A DNA stretch of 39,001 nucleotides from Paenimyroides tangerinum (GCF_003865405.1 NZ_RQVQ01000026.1:1-39001); one strand, 5' to 3'. Positions 25,560 to 34,440 are shown, counted from the first letter of the stretch. Numbers and translations: made by a program. Notes: generated by a model from the letters alone, not told the origin.

Positions 25560-25685
25560 TTTTAATCTGATTTTTTCTTTTCAAAATTAAACAATATTTC
25601 ATCAAGAAGCTACATTTTGGGTAAGGTTAATCAAACTTTCTGCTAACTTTCAGGACACAAATGATTTCCATAAACAAATAAACTT

Positions 25686-25693
25686 TACATTTG
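25686..25693 (+). promoter_or_regulatory. -7 box (TACATTTG) for the oxidoreductase gene
   Basis: An exact TAnnTTTG match lies 17 bases before the ATG at 25711. This implies a very short leader. Confidence 0.55.
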
Positions 25694-25710
25694 TATTAAA
25701 TAATATTTCT

Positions 25711-26676
25711 ATGCTAAAAATTGGAGTTTTAGGAGCAGGTCATTTAGGTAAAATTCACCTAAGATTGCTTAACCAATCAGATAAATATGAATTAGTCGGG
25801 TTTTATGACCCATTTAAAGAAAATGCAGAAAAAGTTTCAGCAGAATTCGGGTATAAATCTTTCGATACCATTTCGGAACTTATAAAAGCTGTTGATGTGG
25901 TTGATATTGTAACACCAACTCTTTCTCATTATGATTGCGCTGTTGAAGCTATAAAAGCAGGTAAACACATTTTTCTAGAAAAACCAATTTCGAATACGGT
26001 TGAAGAAGCTGAACACATTATTGCTCTAGCGAAAGAATATAATGTAAAAGGACAAGTTGGGCACGTTGAACGTTTTAATCCAGCTTTTAAAGCGGTGAAA
26101 GATAAAATTCAAAACCCAATGTTCATTGAAACACATCGTCTGGCTGAATTTAATCCAAGAGGAACAGATGTACCTGTGGTTTTAGATTTGATGATTCACG
26201 ATATTGATGCAATTTTGAGTGTGGTAAAATCTAAAGTAACTTTTGTTCACGCAACCGGAACTGCCGTAATAAGTGATTCTCCTGATATTGCAAATGCTCG
26301 AATTGAGTTTGAAAATGGATGTGTTGCTAACGTAACTTCTAGTCGTATTTCGATGAAAAATATGCGTAAAGCACGTTTCTTTCAAAAAGACGCTTATATT
26401 TCAGTAGATTACTTAGATAAAATTTGCGAAGTTGTAAAAATGAAAGATGCTCCAGAAGTTCCAGGAGATTTTGATTTAATTCTTCAGAATGCAGAAGGAG
26501 TTAAAAAACAGATTTATTACGATAATCCAGATGTACCAGCAAATAATGCTATTTTAGATGAATTGGAAACATTTGCCGATGCCATAAACAATAACACAAC
26601 TCCAATCGTTACTTTAGAAGACGGAACGGAAGCTTTGAGAATTGCACATCGAATCATCGATTGTTTTAAAAATTAA
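25711..26676 (+). CDS. Gfo/Idh/MocA-family oxidoreductase
   Basis: This 321-residue NAD(P)-dependent oxidoreductase has an N-terminal Rossmann domain (VLGAGHLGKIHLRLL at 6-20), the conserved DVVDIVTPTLSHYDCAVEAI, and HIFLEKPIS holding the family lysine. The C-terminal half has GHVERFNPAF and LMIHDIDAILS, where the His-Asp-Ile-Asp segment is typical of this group. The family reduces or oxidises sugars, inositols and related keto compounds. The substrate is unknown. The next gene starts 47 bases downstream, so a shared transcript is possible. Confidence 0.9.
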   Translation: MLKIGVLGAGHLGKIHLRLLNQSDKYELVGFYDPFKENAEKVSAEFGYKSFDTISELIKAVDVVDIVTPTLSHYDCAVEAIKAGKHIFLEKPISNTVEEAEHIIALAKEYNVKGQVGHVERFNPAFKAVKDKIQNPMFIETHRLAEFNPRGTDVPVVLDLMIHDIDAILSVVKSKVTFVHATGTAVISDSPDIANARIEFENGCVANVTSSRISMKNMRKARFFQKDAYISVDYLDKICEVVKMKDAPEVPGDFDLILQNAEGVKKQIYYDNPDVPANNAILDELETFADAINNNTTPIVTLEDGTEALRIAHRIIDCFKN

Positions 26677-26723
26677 TCTAAATAACTTATATTCGCATCC
26701 TATTCTATAATAAAAAACAAATA

Positions 26724-27611
26724 ATGAAAAATATTGCAGTTATTGGAGCTGGAACTATGGGTAACGGAATTGCTCATACTTTTGCTCAAAAAGGATTTAC
26801 AGTTTGTTTAATCGATATTAGTGAAAAATCTATTGAAAGAGGAATGAATACAATCGTTTCTAACTTAGACAGAATGATTGCTAAAGGTTCAATCACTGAG
26901 GCAGACAAAAAAGCAACAATCGAAAATATCATTACTTATACAGATGTTAAAGACGGAGTTGTAAATGCTGATTTAGTTGTTGAAGCAGCTACTGAAAACA
27001 TCAACTTAAAATTAAACATTTTTAAAGAGTTAAGTGCAGTTTGTAAAGAAAACGTAATCTTAGCTTCAAATACATCATCAATTTCTATTACACAAATTGC
27101 TTCTGTAGTTACAAATCCAGAACGTGTAATTGGAATGCACTTTATGAATCCAGTGCCGATTATGAAATTAGTTGAAATCATTCGTGGTTACAACACTTCA
27201 GACGAGGTTACGAAAACCATTATGGATTTATCTATAAAATTAGGAAAAACTCCTACAGAAGTTAACGATTATCCAGGATTCGTAGCTAACCGTATTTTAA
27301 TGCCGATGATTAACGAATCAATCGAAACATTATACAACGGAGTTGCTGGAGTTCAAGAAATTGATACGGTTATGAAATTAGGAATGGCTCACCCAATGGG
27401 ACCATTACAACTAGCTGATTTTATTGGTTTAGATGTTTGTTTATCGATTTTAAACGTAATGTACGATGGATTCAAAAATCCAAAATATGCACCTTGCCCA
27501 CTTTTGGTAAATATGGTAATGGCAGGAAAATTAGGTGTTAAATCTGGTGAAGGTTTCTATGATTATTCTGAAAGCAAAAAAGCTGAAAAAGTAGCTAAAA
27601 TGTTTTCTTAA
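26724..27611 (+). CDS. 3-hydroxyacyl-CoA (3-hydroxybutyryl-CoA) dehydrogenase
   Basis: This 295-residue soluble enzyme is of the short, stand-alone HBDH type. The NAD-binding loop is IGAGTMGNGIAHTFAQKG (6-23). ASNTSSISITQIA holds the catalytic-site serine and asparagine, and IGMHFMNPVPIMKLVEII has the catalytic His followed by the C-terminal domain starting NDYPGFVANRILMPMINE. It interconverts 3-hydroxyacyl-CoA and 3-oxoacyl-CoA in fatty acid or butanoate metabolism. The frame ends with KVAKMFS. No thiolase or enoyl-CoA hydratase is adjacent, so the pathway cannot be fixed from context. Confidence 0.93.
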   Translation: MKNIAVIGAGTMGNGIAHTFAQKGFTVCLIDISEKSIERGMNTIVSNLDRMIAKGSITEADKKATIENIITYTDVKDGVVNADLVVEAATENINLKLNIFKELSAVCKENVILASNTSSISITQIASVVTNPERVIGMHFMNPVPIMKLVEIIRGYNTSDEVTKTIMDLSIKLGKTPTEVNDYPGFVANRILMPMINESIETLYNGVAGVQEIDTVMKLGMAHPMGPLQLADFIGLDVCLSILNVMYDGFKNPKYAPCPLLVNMVMAGKLGVKSGEGFYDYSESKKAEKVAKMFS

Positions 27612-27686
27612 TTATAAACTTAAGAAATTTAGAAAAAGACGATTGAAGTTTCTTCAATTGTCTTTCTATTTTATATAAATTTGAAT

Positions 27687-28904
27687 ATGGCAAAAATAAT
27701 TCCTTTTAAAGCAGTACTTCCAACAGCAGATAAAGTTGCGTTAGTAACTACTCGTTCGTATGACGAATACAGTGCGACGGAACTTGCTTCTTGGTTGGAT
27801 TTTAATCCGTTTTCGTTCTTACATATTATGAGTCCTGCTTATATCAATCAGCAAAAAATTGGTATTAACGAACGTTTTAAAATGGTTGCAAACAAGTATA
27901 ACGATTTTAAGCGCGATGGAATTCTTGTTAAGCAAGACAAACCTGCTATGTATTTATATAAAATAGAAACTAAAAAGAATGTTTTTGTTGGAATTATGGC
28001 TGGAACTTCGGTTGCAGATTATCAAGGTAACCAAATTAAAAAACACGAAAATACTTTAGAATATCGAGTAAATACATTGAAAGATTATTTTAAAATAACA
28101 CAATTCAACACAGAACCCGTTTTGATGATGTATCCAGAAAATGATGCACTTCAACAATGGATTTCTGATAAACAAAAAACAACACCACTGTATGATTTTT
28201 CGACTACAAACCGAGAAAAACATACACTTTGGAGTATTAATTCGCAAGAAGAGATTGATTTTATAACAAATCTTTTCGATTCTTTTGAGAATCTTTATAT
28301 AGCTGACGGACATCATCGTTCGGCTTCGGCACATTTATTACATCAAGAAAATACAGATTCATCAAACCATAAATTAGATTATTTTATGAGTTTCTTGATA
28401 TCTGAAAATAATATTAAAATCAACGAATACAATCGTTTGGTTCACGATTTAAATAACCATTCGATACCTGATTTTTTAAGTTTGTTAGATAAAGATTTCG
28501 TTGTGATTAAGCGTGATGAACAAATTTGGAAACCAACACAAAAATTTGAATTTGGTATGTATTTAGAAGGAAACTTCTATTCGTTACAACTCAAAGAAAT
28601 ACCTAATTCAACTAATAAATTAGAAACTTTAGATGCGCAATTGCTGTATGACAAAATCTTGAATCCAATTTTAGGAATTGAAGATTTACGAACGGACAGT
28701 CGCATTGATTACATCCCAGGAAACAAAAGTTTATTGGAAATGATTGATAAAATTGATAACGGAGCATTTAAAATCGGATTTAATTTATTTCCAGCTTCAA
28801 TAGAAGAAATAAAATATTTAGCCGATAATGATTTAACAATGCCTCCAAAAAGTACTTATATTGAACCAAAGTTTAGAAATGGTTTAATTATTTACGAACT
28901 TTAA
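27687..28904 (+). CDS. DUF1015 family protein
   Basis: This 405-residue cytosolic protein belongs to the DUF1015 family. Its landmarks are the N-terminal IIPFKAVLPTADK, the SFLHIMSPAY segment, and the diagnostic LYIADGHHRSASAHLL motif at about residues 205-220. NRLVHDLN and the C-terminal LTMPPKSTYIEPKFRNGLII also fit the family. It has a conserved His-His-Arg cluster of unknown catalytic meaning; in many genomes it sits near serine-biosynthesis genes, which are not visible here. An in-frame TTG at 27681 is six bases upstream, but the ATG at 27687 is the natural start. Confidence 0.88.
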   Translation: MAKIIPFKAVLPTADKVALVTTRSYDEYSATELASWLDFNPFSFLHIMSPAYINQQKIGINERFKMVANKYNDFKRDGILVKQDKPAMYLYKIETKKNVFVGIMAGTSVADYQGNQIKKHENTLEYRVNTLKDYFKITQFNTEPVLMMYPENDALQQWISDKQKTTPLYDFSTTNREKHTLWSINSQEEIDFITNLFDSFENLYIADGHHRSASAHLLHQENTDSSNHKLDYFMSFLISENNIKINEYNRLVHDLNNHSIPDFLSLLDKDFVVIKRDEQIWKPTQKFEFGMYLEGNFYSLQLKEIPNSTNKLETLDAQLLYDKILNPILGIEDLRTDSRIDYIPGNKSLLEMIDKIDNGAFKIGFNLFPASIEEIKYLADNDLTMPPKSTYIEPKFRNGLIIYEL

Positions 28905-28914
28905 TATTTTTAAA

Positions 28915-29574
28915 ATGTCAATAGAAACAAATTTACTTGAAATAAAAAAAGCAATTCCAGAAAATGTTACTTTAGTTGCGGTATCAAAAACAAAACCTGT
29001 TTCTGATTTACAACAAGCCTACGATGCTGGACAACGTATTTTTGGTGAGAATAAGATTCAAGAAATGACTGAGAAATCAGAACAACTTCCTCAAGATATT
29101 CAATGGCATATGATTGGTCACGTTCAGACCAACAAGGTTAAATATATGGCTCCATTTGTTCATTTAATCCACGGAGTTGACAGTTTAAAATTATTGATTG
29201 AAATTGATAAACAAGCAAAAAAACACAATCGAATAATCAATTGTTTATTGCAAGTTTACATCGCAAAAGAAGAAACAAAATTTGGTTTATCCGAAGCTGA
29301 ATTGTTAGAAATTATACATTCAGAAGAATTTAAAACCTTAAAAAATATAAAAATAGTTGGCTTAATGGGAATGGCTTCTTTTTCTGACAATCAAGAAATC
29401 GTACGAAGTGAATTTACAAATCTGAAAAACATTTTCGAATATGTAAAACCTTACCAACTAGAAAATTGCTCATTCGAAATTCTTTCGATGGGAATGAGCG
29501 GAGATTATAAAATTGCTATCGAATGCGGAAGTACAATGGTACGCATCGGGAGTAGCATTTTTGGAACGAGATAA
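28915..29574 (+). CDS. YggS/PROSC family PLP-binding protein
   Basis: This 219-residue PLP-homeostasis protein has an alanine-racemase-like barrel. Lys25 in VAVSKTKP should bind PLP. The other family motifs are RIFGENKIQEM, WHMIGHVQTNKVKYM, HGVDSLKL, LLQVYIAKEETKFGL, LMGMASF, LSMGMSGDYKIAIECGST and MVRIGSSIFGTR at the C-terminus. It controls vitamin B6 and amino acid pools without a known enzymatic reaction. It starts 10 bases after the DUF1015 gene and is followed 18 bases later by the exonuclease gene. Confidence 0.95.
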   Translation: MSIETNLLEIKKAIPENVTLVAVSKTKPVSDLQQAYDAGQRIFGENKIQEMTEKSEQLPQDIQWHMIGHVQTNKVKYMAPFVHLIHGVDSLKLLIEIDKQAKKHNRIINCLLQVYIAKEETKFGLSEAELLEIIHSEEFKTLKNIKIVGLMGMASFSDNQEIVRSEFTNLKNIFEYVKPYQLENCSFEILSMGMSGDYKIAIECGSTMVRIGSSIFGTR

Positions 29575-29592
29575 TAATTTTAAGAAGAATAA

Positions 29593-30882
29593 GTGTACGC
29601 AATTATAGATATCGAAACCACTGGCGGGCAGTTTAATGCAGAAGGAATTACCGAAATTGCCATCTATAAATTTGATGGTGTTGAATTGGTTGACCAATTT
29701 ATTAGTTTGGTAAATCCTGAAATTCCAATTCAACCATTTGTGGTTAAATTAACTGGAATTAATAACGCGATGTTACGCACAGCGCCAAAGTTTTATGAGA
29801 TTGCAAAGCGAATCATTGAAATCACTCAAGATTGTATCATTGTAGCTCATAATGCATCGTTTGATTACCGCGTTTTAAAGATGGAATTTAAACGTTTGGG
29901 TTATGATTTTATGAAGCAAACATTATGTACCGTTGAACTTTCTAAACAACTTTTACCTGACGTAAAAACTTATAGTTTAGGAAAATTGGTTCGTTCGCTT
30001 GGAATTCCGATTGCAGATCGTCATCGTGCAAGCGGAGATGCTATGGCTACACTAAAATTATTCAAATTATTACTTTCTAAAGATCTTGAAAAAACCATTC
30101 TTAGAACCTTAATTAAGAATGAAATAAAAAATGGAATTTCTCCAAAACTATTAGATATTTTAGAAAACTTACCAACAACTGTTGGAATATTTTATATTCA
30201 CAACGAAAAAGGAGAAATTATTTTAATTGGAAGAAGTAATAACATCCGAAAAAAAATAAGTCAATATTTTACAGCTGATACAAAAATCGGAAAACGCATT
30301 CAAAATGAAGTTTTCACAGTAACTTTTGAGGAAACAGGAAATGAATTAATCGCTTTGTTGAAAGAAAGAGAAGAAATCATTCACAACAAACCTGTCTTGA
30401 ATAAAGTACAACGAAAATCGGCATTTCTGTTTGGTGTATATTTAGATAAAGATGTAAAAGGAAAATATCAATTGGAGGTTCGTAAAATAGATGGACGCAA
30501 AAAAGACATTTATCTATTTAAAAATCAACAAGAAGCTGCATTCTATCTTCATAAAAAGAATGAAGAATTGACAGAAAAAATCCCTTCTGATTTAAGTTTG
30601 GAAGAATATAACATTCAGTTTTTAGCATTTGTAAAAGAAATTGAAGATTCATTCAGTAATATCATAGTTTCGATGAAAGGCAGAAATATTTCTGAAAAAA
30701 GTGCTTTGATTATGGAAAACGGTGCTTTTAAAGGATATTGTTTTTACGATTTGAATTATCAAATTTCAAATCCATCAGTTCTAAAAAACATTGTAATCCA
30801 AATGCCTAACACAAAAGATTCGCGAAACATAATAAAATATTATCTTTATAAGAAAAACGATTGTAAGATAATTCCTTATTAA
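29593..30882 (+). CDS. DEDDh exonuclease fused to a GIY-YIG-like domain (DnaQ/UvrC-type)
   Basis: This 429-residue protein has two nuclease-type modules. Residues 1-155 form a DnaQ-like 3'-5' exonuclease with Asp6 and Glu8 in IIDIETTGG, Asp91 in NASFDYRVL, and His144 with Asp149 in RHRASGDA, the full DEDDh set. Residues about 195-275 look like a UvrC N-terminal GIY-YIG domain (GIFYIHNEKGEIILIGRSNN, then KREEIIHNKPVLN), with the second Tyr-Ile-Gly degenerated to Leu-Ile-Gly. The last 150 residues are uncharacterised. The start is GTG at 29593, directly at the first strand; no ATG fits. It probably acts in DNA repair or proofreading. Confidence 0.88.
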   Translation: MYAIIDIETTGGQFNAEGITEIAIYKFDGVELVDQFISLVNPEIPIQPFVVKLTGINNAMLRTAPKFYEIAKRIIEITQDCIIVAHNASFDYRVLKMEFKRLGYDFMKQTLCTVELSKQLLPDVKTYSLGKLVRSLGIPIADRHRASGDAMATLKLFKLLLSKDLEKTILRTLIKNEIKNGISPKLLDILENLPTTVGIFYIHNEKGEIILIGRSNNIRKKISQYFTADTKIGKRIQNEVFTVTFEETGNELIALLKEREEIIHNKPVLNKVQRKSAFLFGVYLDKDVKGKYQLEVRKIDGRKKDIYLFKNQQEAAFYLHKKNEELTEKIPSDLSLEEYNIQFLAFVKEIEDSFSNIIVSMKGRNISEKSALIMENGAFKGYCFYDLNYQISNPSVLKNIVIQMPNTKDSRNIIKYYLYKKNDCKIIPY

Positions 30883-30886
30883 TAAA

Positions 30887-31726
30887 ATGAAAAAATTTAA
30901 GTCAAAATACGAAATTCTAAGACAAGAGATTTACATCATTATTTATGGTGCAAATACCTTTTTAGGTCGCTTATTTGATTTATCACTTCTTGGAGTTATC
31001 TTGCTAAGTGTATTTTTAGTTATGTTCGATTCAATGGAAGGAATCGGAAAAAAATATCACGATTTTGTTTACGTGTGCGAATGGATTATAACCATTTTTT
31101 TTACCATTGAATATATTCTTCGGATTATTTCAAACAAAAAACCTTTAAAATATATATTTAGTTTCTATGGAATCATTGATTTAATAGCAACTTTACCTAT
31201 GTATTTATCTTTTTTTATTCCAAGTACTTCTTTTTTGGCTGCTTTCAGAGCATTAAGGCTTTTACGTTTATTTGGAATTTTAAATTTAATGCCCATCATC
31301 GGACAACAATCTCATCTTAAAGAAGCTCTAATTGCAAGTAAAAATAAAATTATCGTTTTTATCTATTTCATAGTCGTAGTTTCAATTGTTTTGGGAACTG
31401 TGATGTTTATGATTGAAGGTCGTCATAACGGTTTTAAAGACATTCCAACCAGTATTTATTGGTGTATTGTAACTTTAACAACGGTTGGCTATGGCGATGT
31501 TGCACCAACAACTCCTTTAGGACAATTTATAGCATCAATGATTATGATTATGGGATACGGAATTATTGCTGTTCCGACAGGAATTGTAACTGCAGAATAT
31601 GCAAAAGCAACAAATCATAATCCTGAGTTAGAGAAAAAAAGAGTTTGCAAACATTGCACGAGTTTCATTTATGATGAAGACGCAAATTATTGTCCTAATT
31701 GTGGAACAAAAATAGAAAATGAATAA
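30887..31726 (+). CDS. Voltage-gated-type potassium channel with C-terminal zinc ribbon
   Basis: This 279-residue channel has six transmembrane segments: about 30-47, 62-82, 88-108, an S4-like helix with Arg121, Arg124 and Arg127 (AFRALRLLRLFG), 155-175, and 210-235. The selectivity filter TTVGYGD lies at 198-204 in the re-entrant loop between the last two, so it should conduct K+. After the pore comes a cytoplasmic tail with Cys254, Cys257, Cys269 and Cys272, a four-cysteine zinc-ribbon motif (CKHC and CPNCG) that is not part of the basic channel. Its stop overlaps the miaA start by 8 bases, so the two are translationally linked. Confidence 0.92.
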   Translation: MKKFKSKYEILRQEIYIIIYGANTFLGRLFDLSLLGVILLSVFLVMFDSMEGIGKKYHDFVYVCEWIITIFFTIEYILRIISNKKPLKYIFSFYGIIDLIATLPMYLSFFIPSTSFLAAFRALRLLRLFGILNLMPIIGQQSHLKEALIASKNKIIVFIYFIVVVSIVLGTVMFMIEGRHNGFKDIPTSIYWCIVTLTTVGYGDVAPTTPLGQFIASMIMIMGYGIIAVPTGIVTAEYAKATNHNPELEKKRVCKHCTSFIYDEDANYCPNCGTKIENE

Positions 31727-32648
31727 AAAAAATTACTTGATAATTGTTGTTGGCCCAACGGCAATTGGAAAAACAGCTTTAGCTATTGAACTAGCAAAAT
31801 ATTTTAATACAGAAATTACTTCGTGTGACAGTCGTCAATTTTACAAAGAAATGGAAATTGGTACAGCTGTTCCAAATTCAGAAGAATTAAACGCTGCTAA
31901 ACACTACTTCATTCAGAATAAATCCATTCATAACAATTATAATGTTGGCGATTACGAACGAGAAGTTTTACCACATTTAGATGCGTTATTTCAACAAAAT
32001 AACATTCAAATTGTAGTTGGTGGTTCTGGTTTATATGTCGATGCTATTCTAAAAGGTTTTGATTCGTTTCCTGATGTTGATGAAAATATTCGCACAGAAA
32101 TTGAACAAAAATATGATGAATTAGGAATTGAATATTTACAAAATCAACTTGAAAAATTTGACCCAGAATATTATCAAAAATTAAACGAAGAAAATCCGCA
32201 AACTTTAGTAAATCAACAACGTATGAAACGTTTTGTAGGTGTTTCTATGTCTAGTGGTAAACCCTATTCGTCATTCTTAAATAAAAACGAAGGAAACCGA
32301 AACTTCACTCCTATTTTGATTGGATTAGAAGCAGACCGCGAAGAAATGTACGAACGCATCAACAAACGTGTTGACATTATGATGCTAAACGGCTTGTTAA
32401 AAGAAGTTGAAGATTTATACGCTAATAAAGATTTAAATGCTTTACAAACAGTTGGATATAGAGAAATATTTTCGTTTTTCGAAGGGGAATTTGATTTAAC
32501 TTTTGCAATAGAAGAAATCAAAAAAAATACCCGTAGATTTGCAAAACGACAAATGACTTGGTTTAAACGAAATGAAAATACCAAATGGTTTGATTATAAA
32601 ACTAACATTTCTGAAATCATAAATTACATCAATTTACAACTTAAATAA
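31719..32648 (+). CDS. miaA: tRNA dimethylallyltransferase
   Basis: MiaA adds a dimethylallyl group to A37 of tRNAs reading U-starting codons. The 309-residue chain shows the P-loop VVGPTAIGKTALAIELA (10-26) and the substrate site TSCDSRQFYKEMEIGTA. Further motifs are HYFIQNKSIHNNYNVGDYE, VVGGSGLYVDAIL, QTLVNQQRMKRF and AKRQMTWFKRN near the end. All standard motifs are present and length is typical. It overlaps the K+ channel gene by 8 bases at its start and the next gene by 1 base (TAATG) at its end. Confidence 0.96.
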   Translation: MNKKNYLIIVVGPTAIGKTALAIELAKYFNTEITSCDSRQFYKEMEIGTAVPNSEELNAAKHYFIQNKSIHNNYNVGDYEREVLPHLDALFQQNNIQIVVGGSGLYVDAILKGFDSFPDVDENIRTEIEQKYDELGIEYLQNQLEKFDPEYYQKLNEENPQTLVNQQRMKRFVGVSMSSGKPYSSFLNKNEGNRNFTPILIGLEADREEMYERINKRVDIMMLNGLLKEVEDLYANKDLNALQTVGYREIFSFFEGEFDLTFAIEEIKKNTRRFAKRQMTWFKRNENTKWFDYKTNISEIINYINLQLK

Positions 32649-33388
32649 TGCCCATATCGTCCGAATTTCAATCAATATATACCAAAAAATGGGAAATTTT
32701 CATTTCTCAATGTAGTACAAATTCTAGTTTAAGATACACCGAATTAAGCAATTTATTTCAATTAACCGCTGCAAAACATTCTGATTTAGGCGGAATGAGT
32801 TATTTTGAAATGCAAGAAAACAATCAAGCTTGGGTTTTAAGTAGAATGCGTTTAGAGATTGAGCATTTACCTTTATGGCACGAAGAAGTTGAAGTAAAAA
32901 CGTGGATTGAAAGTTTGGATGGCGTTCGTTCGGTTCGTAATATACAGATGCTTCAAGATGGAAAACCAATTGCTGGTGCTTCGAGTTTATGGGTGGTTTT
33001 GAATACCGAAAAAAAACGCCCTGAAGGAATTGCAATCAATCACGACCATTTAACAAAACATCCCGATTTAAAAGCAACTCAAAAAGATTACGATCGAGTT
33101 GATTTGAATATCAAAACTAAAAAAATAGCAAATTATAAAGTCAAATATTCTGATTTAGATATTGTAAAACACGTAAATAATGTAAAATATTTAGAATGGT
33201 GTTTGGATTATATTCCAGTAGAAATACTAGAAAACAATGGAATCAAAGCACTAGATTTGAATTATTTAAATGAATTGAATTACCAAGATGAAGTTTCGAT
33301 TGAGATTTCAGTAATTATAGAAAATTCAATTTATTTATACATCAAAAAAGACGAGAAAATTTATTTTGCTTTAAAAATTGAAATTTAA
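32648..33388 (+). CDS. Acyl-ACP thioesterase (FatA-type double hotdog)
   Basis: This 246-residue protein has two hotdog units. The first (about 10-135) includes GGMSYFEMQENNQAWVLSRM and WHEEVEVKTWIESLDGVRSVR. The second (about 155-240) has KVKYSDLDIVKHVNNVKYL, where the N-x-H-x-N-N pattern of plant and bacterial acyl-ACP thioesterases reads as Asp-Ile-Val-Lys-His-Val-Asn-Asn. It releases fatty acids from acyl-ACP in the cytosol. It begins one base into the miaA stop codon. It is transcribed with miaA, with fabV 1.5 kb downstream as the other fatty acid gene. Confidence 0.88.
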   Translation: MPISSEFQSIYTKKWEIFISQCSTNSSLRYTELSNLFQLTAAKHSDLGGMSYFEMQENNQAWVLSRMRLEIEHLPLWHEEVEVKTWIESLDGVRSVRNIQMLQDGKPIAGASSLWVVLNTEKKRPEGIAINHDHLTKHPDLKATQKDYDRVDLNIKTKKIANYKVKYSDLDIVKHVNNVKYLEWCLDYIPVEILENNGIKALDLNYLNELNYQDEVSIEISVIIENSIYLYIKKDEKIYFALKIEI

Positions 33389-33407
33389 TTTATAACTAAC
33401 TAAAATT

Positions 33408-33935
33408 ATGAAAAAATTATTTATTTGCGCTTCTATATTATTATTAGGAAGCTCAATTTATGCGCAAGAAAATTCTGAAAACAATAAAAATCAAATTTAT
33501 GTCGGTCCGGGTTTTGGATTAGATTATGGTGGAATTGGTGCTAAAATTGAATATAGACCAATCAACCAAGTTAGTGTATTTGGTGGTTTGGGTTACAATT
33601 TTGTAAATTTAGGTTGGAATGTTGGTGCAACTTACAATATTAATATTAGTAAAAAATTTGAACTTGGACCAACGGCAATGTATGGCTACAACGCAGCATT
33701 ACGCGTTGAAGGAGCACCACATTTAGATAAAGTTTCAAACGGTCCTTCGTTCGGTGTAAGTGGGAACGTAAAATTTAACGACAAAGGAAAATTGAATTTC
33801 GGATTATATTTCCCAATTCGTTCTAAAGAATTCACAGACCACTATAATATGGTTAAAAATAGCTCGTATGTTGATATGAAGAATTCGCTATCATCAGTAA
33901 CTTTTAGTATTGGATATAATTTTAGAATTAATTAA
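33408..33935 (+). CDS. Small outer membrane beta-barrel protein, unknown
   Basis: This 175-residue protein has a signal peptide (MKKLFICASILLLGSSIYAQ, about 1-20). The mature barrel-like part has Gly/Tyr-rich strands such as IYVGPGFGLDYGGIGAKIEY, FGGLGYNFVNLGWNVGATY and the terminal strand SVTFSIGYNFRIN, ending in an aromatic/hydrophobic pattern typical of outer membrane proteins. No specific family is recognised. It starts 19 bases after the thioesterase and ends before a terminator. Confidence 0.65.
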   Translation: MKKLFICASILLLGSSIYAQENSENNKNQIYVGPGFGLDYGGIGAKIEYRPINQVSVFGGLGYNFVNLGWNVGATYNINISKKFELGPTAMYGYNAALRVEGAPHLDKVSNGPSFGVSGNVKFNDKGKLNFGLYFPIRSKEFTDHYNMVKNSSYVDMKNSLSSVTFSIGYNFRIN

Positions 33936-33955
33936 AAATAAAAAAGTACATAAAT

Positions 33956-33990
33956 AGAAAGTCCGATAGAAAAACTATCGGATTTTCTAT
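33956..33990 (+). terminator. Terminator after the small OMP gene
   Basis: A 14-base stem with one G-T wobble (AGAAAGTCCGATAG / CTATCGGATTTTCT, 33956-33969 and 33975-33988) has the loop AAAAA. It ends the plus-strand run and abuts the cupin remnant on the other strand. Confidence 0.75.
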
Positions 33991-34190
33991 TAAATCTCTT
34001 CAAAAATCGAATCAATAGTTAAAGGTTCTGCAAAAACACAATATGCACGTTGCCTAGGATTATCGTCAATTAATTTCCATTGATGTCCACTTCCTGTTAA
34101 ATCATTTGCAATTAAAACATCTCCAGGTTCAATAACAAAAGTTTTTCCATTATCAATGTTAAATTTGTTTAAAGAACAAAATCGAATGGA
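33990..34190 (-). pseudogene. Cupin-type gene remnant (C-terminal fragment)
   Basis: Read on the minus strand, the frame encodes NIDNGKTFVIEPGDVLIAND, followed by LTGSGHQWKLIDDNPRQRAY and ending VFAEPLTIDSIFEEI. EPGDVLIANDLTGSGHQW is the second half of a small cupin barrel, with the His of the metal site. The frame stops within about 67 codons upstream with no start codon at a sensible place. The first half of the domain is missing, so it is a truncated gene left in the 505-base stretch between 33935 and 34441. Confidence 0.6.
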
Positions 34191-34378
34191 TGATTACGAA
34201 AAATATGTTGGAAAGTTTTAGTCTAATATTCACACTTTTTATAAATAAACCTACAGATCAGCCATTTCAATTCAATAAAAAACAATCTTTTGAATATTTA
34301 CAGCTCCAATTACTTTTGGAAAATTTAAGCAATAATAGATGTTTAAAAAAGACTAGCAAGAAAAACGTAATTCTATAG
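34160..34378 (+). pseudogene. Possible frameshifted remnant of an unidentified gene
   Basis: The plus-strand frame from the ATG at 34160 reads MLNLFKEQNRMDDYEKYVGK and stops at a TAG. A second frame carries on with SLIFTLFINKPTDQPFQF and then SFEYLQLQLLLENL to the TAG at 34378. The two pieces read like one helical protein broken by a one-base shift near 34214, overlapping the cupin remnant on the other strand. No family is recognised, and it could be chance in A+T-rich DNA. A weak inverted repeat (TTGAGTT / AACTCAA) lies at about 34380-34402. Confidence 0.25.
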
Positions 34379-34440
34379 TTTGAGTTATATTAAAAAACTC
34401 AACTGACTTAAATTTAATAAATTAAAACAAACTTAAAAAA

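Noticed and set aside
27676..27683. TAAATTTG as a promoter for the DUF1015 gene
   Set aside because: It lies only 3 bases before the ATG, would require a leaderless transcript, and the TTG spacing (15) is too short.
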